Origin: Flavobacterium hercynium
GTDB lineage: Bacteria > Bacteroidota > Bacteroidia > Flavobacteriales > Flavobacteriaceae
Assembly: GCF_002217285.1 (NCBI RefSeq)
Contig: NZ_MUGW01000026.1
Span: 62,001-126,000, forward strand
Direction: 5' to 3'
Length of the DNA: 64,000 bases
The notes beneath the pieces are model-generated. The model worked only from the letters and a program-made list of their open reading frames with translations, was not told the DNA's origin and did not search any database. The position numbers and the translations under genes were made by a program. Shown here in pieces: positions 42,401-49,229 of the stretch. Every line of letters starts with the position of its first letter. Position 1 is the stretch's first letter.

Positions 42401-45400
42401 ACAATTTTCTGAGCAGATCAAGCAAGTCGTGGTGGAGCCTAAGGAAGTTAAAGGAGAAAAGTTATTAGTCGCTTATTTTGCTTCTGAAAATGAACTTAGT
42501 AAAAGTGAAATCAGAACTTATCTTCAAAGTAAACTGCCGGAATACATGGTGCCAACATTCTATGTTGACTTAGAAAGTTTGCCATTAACTCCAAATGGAA
42601 AAATAGACCGAAAAGCTTTACCAGGCATTTCAGGAGAAGATACGATTAGAAAAGAATATACAGCACCAAGAAATGAAACTGAGCAGCAAATTGCAGCTAT
42701 TTGGCAGGAAGTTTTAGGTGTGGAGCAAGTGGGAATAACAGACAATTTCTTTGATTTGGGCGGACATAGTTTGCTTGTAGCGCAGGTCATTAACCGATTC
42801 AGCAAACAATTAAATCATACGATCTCATTCAAAGATTTCTTTGCAAATCCAACAATTGAATCGCTTTTTACAGTTTTAAATCAAAATGAATATGTAGCGA
42901 TTCCACAAGCAATTGGCATGGAAAGCTATCCTTTGACACCATCTCAATACCGATTCTGGATTTTGAGTCAGTTGGAAGGCAGTTCTTTGGCGTACAATAT
43001 GCCATCGGCTATAAAATTGAAAGGGAAATTAAATACTCAAAAATTTGAAGAAAGTTTCAAACACCTGATACAAAGACACGAAATCTTACGAACAAGCTTT
43101 AAAAACGACGAAAACGAACAAATTCGTCAATACATAACAGCTTCGGACTCTATTATTTTCAAAGTAAAAGAGAAAGATTTTACTAATAAAACAGGACAGA
43201 AACAAGCCGTTTTAGACTATTTACAGGAACAAAATAACATCGTTTTTAATCTCGAACAAGCGCCTTTAGTACGAGCTTCTTTGATCAAATTGAAGGAAAA
43301 CGAATATGTTTTTTACTTGAACATTCACCATATTATTGGCGATGGCTGGTCGATGGAGCTTTTAGTTTCAGAAATTGTAAAAATCTACAATGCCATAATC
43401 GAAGGTAATGAAGCTGCTTTACCAAAATTGAACATTCATTACAAAGATTATGCAGTTTGGATGAACGAGGCGATTCAGCAGGAAAAATACCAAAAGTCAA
43501 AAATGTATTGGCTGAATCAGTTTTCAGGAGAATTGCCTGCACTGGAACTGCCAACTTTCAAGAAACGACCTTTGGTGCAGACTTACAACGGTGCAGACAC
43601 AGCATATCAGTTTTCTAGTGAATTTTTAGAAAAAGTAAAGACTTTCTCTAAAAATCACGATCTGACTTTGTTTATGACTTTGATGACAGGAATCAAAGTT
43701 TTATTGAGCAAATATGCAGGTCAGGACGATATTATCATCGGAACACCAATCGCAGGAAGAGAGCATCCGGATTTGGAAAACCAAATCGGATTGTATCTTA
43801 ACACACTGGTTATTAGAACAAAATTCGAAGAAAGTGACAATTTTTTAACGCTTTTAAACAAAGAAAAAGAAACCCTTCTCAATGCGTATCAACATCAGAA
43901 TTATCCATTTGATGAATTGGTTGGGAATTTAAATCTAAAAAGAGATTTAAGCCGTTCTGCTTTGTTTGATGTCATGGTCGTGCTTCAAAACCAGGCACAG
44001 CTGAATAATGTAAACAATGACACGAATTTAGCAGGATTGCAGGTAGAAGGTTTTGATTTTGAAAACAATACAGCAAAGTTTGATTTGAGTTTCACTTTCG
44101 TGGAAGCAGAACAATTACTACTGAATATCACTTACAATACGGATATCTACGATGCTGAATTTACAGAAAGTATATTTGAGCATCTTGAAAATGTGTATGA
44201 TCAGATAATCAGTGATCCAACGCAATCCAAAGATGTCTTAGATTATTTAACTATTGGAGAGAAAACAGGAATAATAGAAGGTCTTAACAACACACAAGCC
44301 CAATATCCAAAGGATAAAACAATGATCGATTTGTTCGAAGAACAGGTTGCGAAAACACCAAACAATATCGCCGTTCTTTTTGAAGAGACAACACTTACAT
44401 ATCAGGAATTAAATGAAAAAGCCAATCAGTTAGGACATTATTTACGCGCCAATCATGCTATAAAAACCGATGATTTAATCGGAATCAAGTTAGAGCGAAG
44501 CGAGAACATGATTGTGACTTTGCTTGGGATTTTAAAATCAGGAGCGGCGTATGTGCCAATTGATTTGGCGTATCCACAAGAAAGAATCGAATACATCGAG
44601 AAAGACAGTAATGCTAAAATTGTTATCGATCAGCAGGTTTTAGAACAATTTTACGCTGCTCAAAATCAATACGATACAACGAATTTAAAGAAAATCAATT
44701 CTGCGAATGATTTAGCGTATATCATTTACACTTCGGGAACAACAGGAAATCCAAAAGGTGTCATGATTGAACATAGCAACGCTGTAGCATTAATTCATTG
44801 GTCGCAGGCAGAGTTTGACTCCACAAGGTTTGATACTGTTTATGCCGTAACGTCGTATTGCTTTGATTTGTCAGTTTTTGAGATCTTTTACACGCTTTCA
44901 ATAGGCAAGAAAATTAAGATTTTAAAGAACGGATTAGAACTTAAAAATCACATTGAAAAAGATAAAAATACCTTAATCAATACCGTTCCATCTGTGGTAA
45001 GTCAACTTTTAGATGATAATGTTTCTTTTGATTCAGTGGGAATTCTAAATATGGCAGGAGAACCAATTGCTCCAAATATAATTCAAAGATTACCAGTCGA
45101 TCAGATAGAAGTGTACAATTTATACGGACCTTCAGAAGATACGACGTACAGCACGTACTTTAAAATCAAACAAAAAGAATATCCATCAATTCCAATTGGA
45201 AAACCAATTACAAACAGTCAGGTATATATTTTAGATGCACAACTGCAAGTCGTTTCGCGTGGTGTATTTGGTAAAATTTATGTTGCAGGAGATGGCGTTG
45301 CAAGAGGATATTTAAATAAACCGGAATTAACAGCGGAGAAATTTGTTACTAATCCGTTTCAATCAAACGGTATCATGTACGATACAGGTGATCTAGGTCG

Positions 45401-46685
45401 CTGGTTACCGGATGGAACAATTGAATTTTTAGGGAGAAAAGATCATCAGGTAAAAATAAGAGGATTCAGAATCGAATTAGGAGAGATAGAAGCCCGACTT
45501 TTACAGTTCTCTGAGCAGATCAAACAAGTGGTGGTAGAGCCTAAGGAAGTAAAAGGTGAAAAGTTGTTAGTTGCTTATTTTGCTTCTGAGAATGAAATCA
45601 GTAAAAGCGAAATCAGAGCTTATCTTCAAAGCAAACTACCGGAATACATGGTGCCAACCTTCTATGTTGCCTTAGAAAGCTTGCCATTAACACCAAACGG
45701 AAAAATAGACCGAAAAGCTTTACCAGGCATTTCAGGAGAAGATACCATTCACAATGAATATGTAGCGCCGAGAGATAAAACGGAGCAAAGAATGGCAGAA
45801 ATCTGGCAAGAAGTTCTGTGTGTAGATCAGGTAGGAATTACAGATAACTTCTTTGAGCTGGGCGGACACAGTATTTCGGCAATCAATGTGACAACCAGAA
45901 TCAATAAAGAGTTTTCAATCAATTATCCGCTGGATTCCTTATTTCATTACAACAGTATTGCAGAATTGGTAAAATACCACGTAAACGCTACGCTAAACAA
46001 GGATTACTTTGAGTTTGGCAACAATAAATCGGAGAATGTACTTTTTGCATTTCCTCCAATATCAGGTTTTGGAAATGGGTACAGAGATTTATTCCACAAC
46101 AATGACGACTGGAAATTTATTGCCTTCAATTTCATAGAAAACGAAAATAGTCCGGCAACATATTACGCGAATAGAATTAACGAAATGCAGCCAAAGGGCG
46201 ATATCGTTTTGTTTGGCTGGTCAGCAGGAGGAATTTTATCTTATGAAGTTGCCAATCAGCTGACTACTAAATTGAATAGAAAAGTATCCAGAATAATCAT
46301 GTTTGATTCTATTGTTATCGACAAGGAAACAATCAACGATGATTTTCTTTTTGCCATACAAGATCCCGATGAAAAAACCGAAGACTATATGAAGGAAATA
46401 TTAATAAAAGCCGAAGAAAAACTAATGAGTTACATCAACTATTTAAAAACCGTAGAATACAAACAAAAACTAAACGTAAACCTTGAACTCGTTAAAGTAA
46501 GCGATGCTCCACACGAAAGATGGGAAGAATTCTTTGAAAATGTTATCTACACGGAAGGACAAGGAGAGCACTATCAAATGCTAAAAGACGATAACCTAAA
46601 ATACAATAAGAAAGTGTTGAATAAGATGTTGAATACTAATTTAAAGATTGAAAAATTGAAAGATTTAATGAGTTCTGGATTGTGA
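33414..46685 (+). CDS. Four-module NRPS with terminal thioesterase: TubC docking-(C-A-PCP)x4-TE (basic residue, Ala, Ala, Ala)
   Basis: A 4423-residue NRPS, the largest gene here. Residues 1-55 are a TubC-type docking domain. Four C-A-PCP modules follow with carrier serines Ser1051, Ser2085, Ser3119 and Ser4153. The A-domain codes read by hand are DAEHVGEVTK (no exact match known to me; two Glu residues point to a basic or diamino acid such as Lys, Orn or Dab) and DLFNNALTYK three times (the Ala code seen in microcystin McyA). The C-terminal ~230 residues are a type I thioesterase with Ser4270 in GWSAGG, probable Asp4298 and His4386 in GEHYQM, so this enzyme should release the product by hydrolysis or cyclisation. 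Modules 2-4 are recent duplicates, and the C domain of module 4 is a mosaic (see findings). No epimerase domain is present. The start is ATG 33414, where TubC homology begins. Confidence 0.95.
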   Translation: MQVLLKKLNSLHIKLALYDGKLDIKAPKGVMTKELLEEIKLKKESIIDFIERSQSANSNHISIPVIEQQENYTISSAQKRLWLICQHEDQSAAYNISRVLEFKGDLNTEVLQKAFAALLERHESLRTVFVETPSAEIRQRIVAVNDLNFKIAQIDYSNQPEAMLKESIEKEIQRPFDLAEDCLVRVSLLEKAEDHFVFVLVIHHIVSDGWSMEIMVNELFTLYNVFLSGYENPLLPLPIQYKDYALWQQNQITQEDNQAHKKFWLKQFEGEVSRVDLPVSHSKLLNNSAKGNSINTKIEAEVLKKFSGLCQSQDATLFMGLVSVWNILFYKYTSQTDIIIGSPIAGRVHADLQNQIGFYVNTLALRTQFEEKNSFSEILSKVRTVTLGAFEHQIYPFDELIENINLKREPNKNPLFESLLTLQNIDNFETKSHQTGGLQIQDYAVEEKILSKFDLELTFNEFNSELNFNLTFNTEIYTFEFAENIATHFSNILQNVIEESDIPVSELDYLAPNETKQLLSDFNATNLNYPQNKTIVDLLNDQALKTPNAVAVVYEDTELTYKELNEITNQLGHYLKKNYAIAADNLVGIKLDRSEKMIVALLGILKSGAAYVPIDPTYPQERIEYIEKDAACKIIIDADSFEQFEQVRNEYAASNPETNIQLNDLAYIIYTSGTTGNPKGVMVEHRNVVNLIKTQTEEFKIDETERILQVSNLSFDASVEQIFLALCNGAALYILPKRVLVDDTALEHFIFENKITHFHSVPSVVSKLKPSDKFSLKRVVSGGDTCSEKLAASWETICDFYNEYGPTETTVTSIEFLYDSKAPFSIGRPIGNTQVYILANTLQPTPVNVWGKIYISGAGVTRGYLNKPELTAEKFIENPFELGTKMYDTGDLGRWLPDGTIEFLGRNDHQVKVRGYRIELGEIETSLLQFSADIKEVVVEVKELHQEKTLVAYYIAEVELDKSEIRNYLQSKLPEYMVPSFYVALESLPLTPNGKVDRKALPGISGEDSIRKEYVAPRNPTEQKVAEIWQEVFGIERVGITDNFFELGGHSLMVAQIINRINKQLNQTVSFKNFFANPTIETLCKVLSQVEYLVIPQAVISESYPLTGSQYRLWIMSQLENGSVAYNMPSVVKLKGDLDKVKFNETFTQLIQRHEILRTSFKSDAAGNVRQFITPTEEINFSVSEKDFTHVSNQEVAVLEYLNEQNSFAFDLEKAPLIRASLLKLNEKEHVFFLSMHHIIGDGWSMELIVNEIVKIYNAGIENQAVDLPRLNIQYKDYAVWINEKTKEEEFQKSKEFWLNQFTGQLPALELPTFKKRPLAQTYNGADIAHAFSASFLEKIKTFSKNHDLTLFMTLMTGIKVLLSKYAGQDDIIIGTPIAGREHPDLENQIGLYLNTLAIRTTFEEGDNFSMLLNKEKETLLNAYQHQNYPFDELVGNLNLKRDLSRSALFDVMVVLQNQAQLNNVTNDTNLAGLQVEGFDFENNTAKFDLNFTFVEAEQLMLNITYNTDIYDAEFVESIFEHLENVYDQIISNPAQSKDSIDYLTIAEKTRIIEGLNNTHAEYPKDKTIIDLFEEQVAKTPNNIAVLFEETTLTYQQLNEKANQLGHYLRANHAIKTDDLIGIKLERSENMIVTLLGILKSGAAYVPIDLAYPQERIEYIEKDSNAKIVIDQQVLEQFYAVQNQYDTTNLEKINSVNDLAYIIYTSGTTGNPKGVMIEHSNAVALIHWSQAEFDATRFDTVYAVTSYCFDLSVFEIFYTLSIGKKIKILKNGLELKNHIGKDKNTLINTVPSVVSQLLDDNVSFDAVGILNMAGEPIAPNIIQRLPVDQIEVYNLYGPSEDTTYSTYFKITQKEYPSIPIGKPITNSQVYILDNQLQVVSRGVFGKIYVAGDGVARGYLNKPELTAEKFVANPFQSNGIMYDTGDLGRWLPDGTIEFLGRKDHQVKIRGFRIELGEIEARLLQFSEQIKQVVVEPKEVKGEKLLVAYFASDNELSKSEIRAYLQSKLPEYMVPIFYVALESLPLTPNGKIDRKALPGISGEDTIRKEYIAPRNETEQQIAAIWQEVLGVDQVGITDNFFDLGGHSLLVAQVINRFSKQLNQTISFKDFFANPTIESLFTALNQDEYMAIPQAVAMESYPLTPSQYRFWILNQLEGSSLAYNMPAAIKLKGALNTRKFEEILRLLTQRHEILRTSFKNNEKGQIRQYITPSNEINFEVTQKDFTNQEQQKEAVLQYLEQQNSITFDLEQAPLLRASLIKLNENEHVFYLNIHHIIGDGWSMELLVSEIVKTYNAVIEENDADLQPLKIHYKDYAVWMNEAIQQEKYQKSKAYWLNQFSGEMPVLELPSFKKRPLVQTYNGENQSREFSGVFLEKLKAFSKAQDVTLFMTLMAGIKTLLQRYTGQNDIIIGTPIAGREHPDLENQIGLYLNTLAIRTKFEEGDDFLTVLSKEKETLLNAYQHQIYPFDELVGSLNLKRDLSRSALFDVMLVLQNQAQLNNIDNTTSLTGLQVEPFEFEDKTSKLDISFTFVETEALMLNIDFNPDVYDAVFVASIFNHLENVFNEVLDDPTLAIETLDYLTIAEELQLLLEFNKTKAEYPKDKSMIDLFEEQVEKTPNNIAVLFEENTLTYKELNKKANQLGHYLRSNHAIKTDDLIGIKLERSENMIATLLGILKSGAAYVPIDLAYPQERIEYIEKDSNAKIVIDQQVLESFFKVREQYDTTNLTKINSPNDLAYIIYTSGTTGNPKGVMIEHSNAVALIHWSQAEFDTTRFDTVYAVTSYCFDLSVFEIFYTLSIGKKIKILKNGLELKNHIEEDKNTLINTVPSVVSQLLDDNVSFDSVGILNMAGEPIAPNIIQRLPVDKIEVYNLYGPSEDTTYSTYFKITQKEYPSIPIGKPITNSQVYILDAQLQVVSRGVFGKIYVAGDGVARGYLNKPELTAEKFVANPFKSGKIMYDTGDLGRWLPDGTIEFLGRKDHQVKIRGFRIELGEIEARLLQFSEQIKQVVVEPKEVKGEKLLVAYFASENELSKSEIRTYLQSKLPEYMVPTFYVDLESLPLTPNGKIDRKALPGISGEDTIRKEYTAPRNETEQQIAAIWQEVLGVEQVGITDNFFDLGGHSLLVAQVINRFSKQLNHTISFKDFFANPTIESLFTVLNQNEYVAIPQAIGMESYPLTPSQYRFWILSQLEGSSLAYNMPSAIKLKGKLNTQKFEESFKHLIQRHEILRTSFKNDENEQIRQYITASDSIIFKVKEKDFTNKTGQKQAVLDYLQEQNNIVFNLEQAPLVRASLIKLKENEYVFYLNIHHIIGDGWSMELLVSEIVKIYNAIIEGNEAALPKLNIHYKDYAVWMNEAIQQEKYQKSKMYWLNQFSGELPALELPTFKKRPLVQTYNGADTAYQFSSEFLEKVKTFSKNHDLTLFMTLMTGIKVLLSKYAGQDDIIIGTPIAGREHPDLENQIGLYLNTLVIRTKFEESDNFLTLLNKEKETLLNAYQHQNYPFDELVGNLNLKRDLSRSALFDVMVVLQNQAQLNNVNNDTNLAGLQVEGFDFENNTAKFDLSFTFVEAEQLLLNITYNTDIYDAEFTESIFEHLENVYDQIISDPTQSKDVLDYLTIGEKTGIIEGLNNTQAQYPKDKTMIDLFEEQVAKTPNNIAVLFEETTLTYQELNEKANQLGHYLRANHAIKTDDLIGIKLERSENMIVTLLGILKSGAAYVPIDLAYPQERIEYIEKDSNAKIVIDQQVLEQFYAAQNQYDTTNLKKINSANDLAYIIYTSGTTGNPKGVMIEHSNAVALIHWSQAEFDSTRFDTVYAVTSYCFDLSVFEIFYTLSIGKKIKILKNGLELKNHIEKDKNTLINTVPSVVSQLLDDNVSFDSVGILNMAGEPIAPNIIQRLPVDQIEVYNLYGPSEDTTYSTYFKIKQKEYPSIPIGKPITNSQVYILDAQLQVVSRGVFGKIYVAGDGVARGYLNKPELTAEKFVTNPFQSNGIMYDTGDLGRWLPDGTIEFLGRKDHQVKIRGFRIELGEIEARLLQFSEQIKQVVVEPKEVKGEKLLVAYFASENEISKSEIRAYLQSKLPEYMVPTFYVALESLPLTPNGKIDRKALPGISGEDTIHNEYVAPRDKTEQRMAEIWQEVLCVDQVGITDNFFELGGHSISAINVTTRINKEFSINYPLDSLFHYNSIAELVKYHVNATLNKDYFEFGNNKSENVLFAFPPISGFGNGYRDLFHNNDDWKFIAFNFIENENSPATYYANRINEMQPKGDIVLFGWSAGGILSYEVANQLTTKLNRKVSRIIMFDSIVIDKETINDDFLFAIQDPDEKTEDYMKEILIKAEEKLMSYINYLKTVEYKQKLNVNLELVKVSDAPHERWEEFFENVIYTEGQGEHYQMLKDDNLKYNKKVLNKMLNTNLKIEKLKDLMSSGL

Positions 46686-46887
46686 AATGTGAGTTGTGAA
46701 TTGTGAATTGTGAATTGAAAATGTTAGTTGTGACTTGAAAATTTTAACTGATTTAACAATTAATGCCTTCAACGATTAAACAAATAAACGATCCAACAAC
46801 AAACGATTAACCGATTCCACGATTTAACAAATAAACGATTCCAACAAATAAACGGTTTCAACAAATAAACGATTAAACAAAAAAATA
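46686..46887. repeat. Intergenic low-complexity tandem repeats
   Basis: The spacer starts with a 7-bp tandem (ttgtgaa, about three copies, 46694-46717) and continues with copies of aacaaataaacgattcc. Three of these are exact 17-bp tandem units (46826-46876), and a fourth related copy is at 46779-46790. The remaining sequence is built from cgatt/aacaa fragments of the same unit. No hairpin with a T-tract and no gene are visible. The same motif family recurs at about 58720-58790. Confidence 0.7.
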
Positions 46888-48690
46888 ATGAGAAGCATTT
46901 TCATATACCTATTACTCCTAGTGCCATTTGTGAGTTTTTCGCAGATAAATACAGCAGATTCTTTGCAGAATACTACAGAGGATCGCTATAGTGTTACTTT
47001 AAATTCAAGTTATAGACAGCAAAGTAGATATTCAAGTTACAACAACAATGTAAATATCGTATACGATTATAAAAAGTGGAAGATTAACGCCAATCTGGCT
47101 TACAATTATGAAGAAAGCTTTTGGGAAAATGACAGAGATACGTATTACGCTGACAGGCTGTTTGTGGGGAGAAAAAAAAGCTATTTAGATTCTAATTTGC
47201 TGAACTCTTTCGTTGATGTTCAGTATCAGATTTCGGATAGGACAAAAATTAATGTATATACCATTAATGATAGGAATCGTGACGTATTGAGTTCTACAGA
47301 TGATATCAGAATGTACAATTATTCAAATGTATATACTGGAAATTATGCAGGAAACAGAAGATCCGACTCCGATTATAACCGAAACGCAGTTAATGCTTTA
47401 TTGCGACATGATTTCGAAACGCCAAATAAATATTTTACTGCCGAAGCAGATTGGGTGCAAAAAGCAGGATCCTATTACCAATACACGTACGGGCAGGATT
47501 ACGATGCAACGGGAGCAGCGGTTCCAAATCGTAATTATGACGTATTCAATAATGGTACTTTTGATTTTGATGTGTACACAGCAAACGTGTTATTTAGTAC
47601 GCCTACCAAATGGTTTGATTTTACTATTGGGGGTAAATGGGCGTTTATCGATGTAGATGCTCACACAACTTTAGCTCAAAAGTTCGATGCCGATTATATT
47701 CTGGATTTAGCATTTTCACCGCTTTTTGACTACAATGAAAACAGACAATCTGTTTTTACGGATTTCAAAAAAACAGTAGGGAAGTGGGAGCTTCAGGCAG
47801 GATTGAAATTTGAAAATACCATCATAAAAAGCTCCGTTCTGGATGTAGCAAAGCAAAATTACGACAGTAAGTTTAACAACCTGTTTCCTTCTGCGAATGT
47901 TAAATACAGCTTTAGCGAGCAGAATAATTTGGCTTTAGGTTATGAAAAAAGCATCAACAGACCTCCTTTCAGGTTTTTAAGTCCGGCTTTGGGAGTTTAT
48001 AATGCTTATGAAACTTATCAGGGAAGCCCACTTGTAAAACCATCATTCGTAGATATTTTGAATTTGGTCTATACTTTCAAATCAAAATACAATGTCGGTT
48101 TTGCGTATACAAAGATAAAGGACAATACTGGTGGACTGGCAACTTTTGATACCGATTATGTCATACGTCATAAGATCCGTAATTATTTTGATATAAGTAC
48201 TTATCAGCTTACTGCAAATGCCAGTTTTACGGTTCTTGATTTTATGGAATCCAGCGCTCAGCTACAGGGTTTTTATAAAACCAACGAATCGCTTATTCCT
48301 GAGATTAATGATAATTGGATTTGGGGATGGTACGGAATGCTCAACAATCAGTTTAATCTAAACAAATCCAAAACAATATCAGCGAATTTGAATTTCTGGT
48401 ACAAATCTAAAACCAACGATGCAGAGTTTTTGTATGAGGAGCGCTATGCTCTGGATTTAGGAATGAAGATCTTATTACCTAAACAAAATTTAACGATTAA
48501 TCTTAGCGCAACTGACGCCCTGAGATCTCTGAATGAGTATGCGGTTTCTACGGTTGATAATGTGCACCAGAAATTTAGAAATTATTGGGACCCAAGATCT
48601 TTTAAAATCGCTATATCCTACAAGTTTGGTAATAAAAAATTAGAGTACTCCGAAAGAACATCACAAAACATAAACGATTACTACAGATAG
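46888..48690 (+). CDS. Plugless outer-membrane beta-barrel protein
   Basis: A 600-residue protein with a clear signal peptide (MRSIFIYLLLLVPFVSFS-Q). The mature chain consists of alternating, aromatic-rich beta strands (for example KWKINANLAYNYEES) and ends SFKIAISYKFGNKKLEYSERT. The motif YKFGNKKL is also found at the end of the 794-residue receptor at 30689-33073, so the two barrels belong to the same family. This one lacks the carboxypeptidase-like and plug domains, going directly from signal peptide to barrel. It sits between the thioesterase-bearing NRPS and the small secreted protein, in the same orientation. A role in outer-membrane passage of the product is plausible from context only; a plugless barrel might act as an open pore or need another plug. 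No assigned substrate. Confidence 0.8.
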   Translation: MRSIFIYLLLLVPFVSFSQINTADSLQNTTEDRYSVTLNSSYRQQSRYSSYNNNVNIVYDYKKWKINANLAYNYEESFWENDRDTYYADRLFVGRKKSYLDSNLLNSFVDVQYQISDRTKINVYTINDRNRDVLSSTDDIRMYNYSNVYTGNYAGNRRSDSDYNRNAVNALLRHDFETPNKYFTAEADWVQKAGSYYQYTYGQDYDATGAAVPNRNYDVFNNGTFDFDVYTANVLFSTPTKWFDFTIGGKWAFIDVDAHTTLAQKFDADYILDLAFSPLFDYNENRQSVFTDFKKTVGKWELQAGLKFENTIIKSSVLDVAKQNYDSKFNNLFPSANVKYSFSEQNNLALGYEKSINRPPFRFLSPALGVYNAYETYQGSPLVKPSFVDILNLVYTFKSKYNVGFAYTKIKDNTGGLATFDTDYVIRHKIRNYFDISTYQLTANASFTVLDFMESSAQLQGFYKTNESLIPEINDNWIWGWYGMLNNQFNLNKSKTISANLNFWYKSKTNDAEFLYEERYALDLGMKILLPKQNLTINLSATDALRSLNEYAVSTVDNVHQKFRNYWDPRSFKIAISYKFGNKKLEYSERTSQNINDYYR

Positions 48691-48740
48691 AAACCGTATA
48701 AAAATTTAAACTATTTATTAATACATAAAACCAATTTAAA

Positions 48741-49160
48741 ATGAGAACTAGAACAACATTATTAGTAGTACTTATTGCTTTATTTTCAAGTATCAACGCA
48801 CAAAGTCAGGAAAAAGCCCTTATCGAAAAAGCAATGCAATCCTATCTTGATGGCTGGCAAACTGGAGACACAATTAAGCTGGGAAAAGTAATACATGCTA
48901 CTTGTAAGCTAAAAAATATTGTAGACGACCAAATTGTAGTAACAGACAGAAAAACCTATTTGAGCAGGTTTCAGCCACATCCTAAAGCAAAAGGTGTAGA
49001 AGGAAAAGTTCTTGCCATCGATATAACAGGAAATACGGCAGCGGTAAAATCTGAAATCAGAACACCGGAAGTAGTGATTACAGATTACTTTAATTTATTG
49101 AAGCTAAAAGATCAATGGTACATTGTAGATAAAATTTACGGCAGAGCCGAAGTGAAATAA
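48741..49160 (+). CDS. Small secreted NTF2/lumazine-binding-like protein
   Basis: A 139-residue protein with a signal peptide (about residues 1-20, cleavage near INA-QS). The mature part (EKALIEKAMQSYLDGWQTGD...LKDQWYIVDKIYG) has the pattern of the SnoaL/NTF2-like 'putative lumazine-binding' family, about 120 residues forming one cone-shaped alpha+beta domain. Members of this fold bind small hydrophobic ligands or act as simple enzymes; the family name does not establish lumazine binding. It lies 50 bp after the plugless barrel and 69 bp before the type II thioesterase start, so it is probably part of the same transcript. A periplasmic product-binding or immunity role is possible but not shown by sequence. 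Confidence 0.72.
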   Translation: MRTRTTLLVVLIALFSSINAQSQEKALIEKAMQSYLDGWQTGDTIKLGKVIHATCKLKNIVDDQIVVTDRKTYLSRFQPHPKAKGVEGKVLAIDITGNTAAVKSEIRTPEVVITDYFNLLKLKDQWYIVDKIYGRAEVK

Positions 49161-49229
49161 GCGGAGTAAAACAAGTACTCAACCAAGTACTGAATGAACA
49201 AACAGAACGGAATAAAAACAAGGCTAACC

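Noticed and set aside
3464..46685. Epimerase or dual C/E domains in the NRPS genes
   Set aside because: Every PCP is followed by a normal C domain, KS gene or TE; no extra ~450-residue HHxxxDG domain with E-type motifs lies between PCP and C. Dual C/E function could not be judged by eye.
46694..46876. CRISPR-like array from the repeated aacaaataaacg units
   Set aside because: Units are 17 bp and contiguous with no unique spacers, and there are no cas genes nearby.
47300..47656. Plus-strand 118-codon frame overlapping the plugless barrel
   Set aside because: It lies wholly within the barrel gene in another frame and its translation is low-complexity without family signals.
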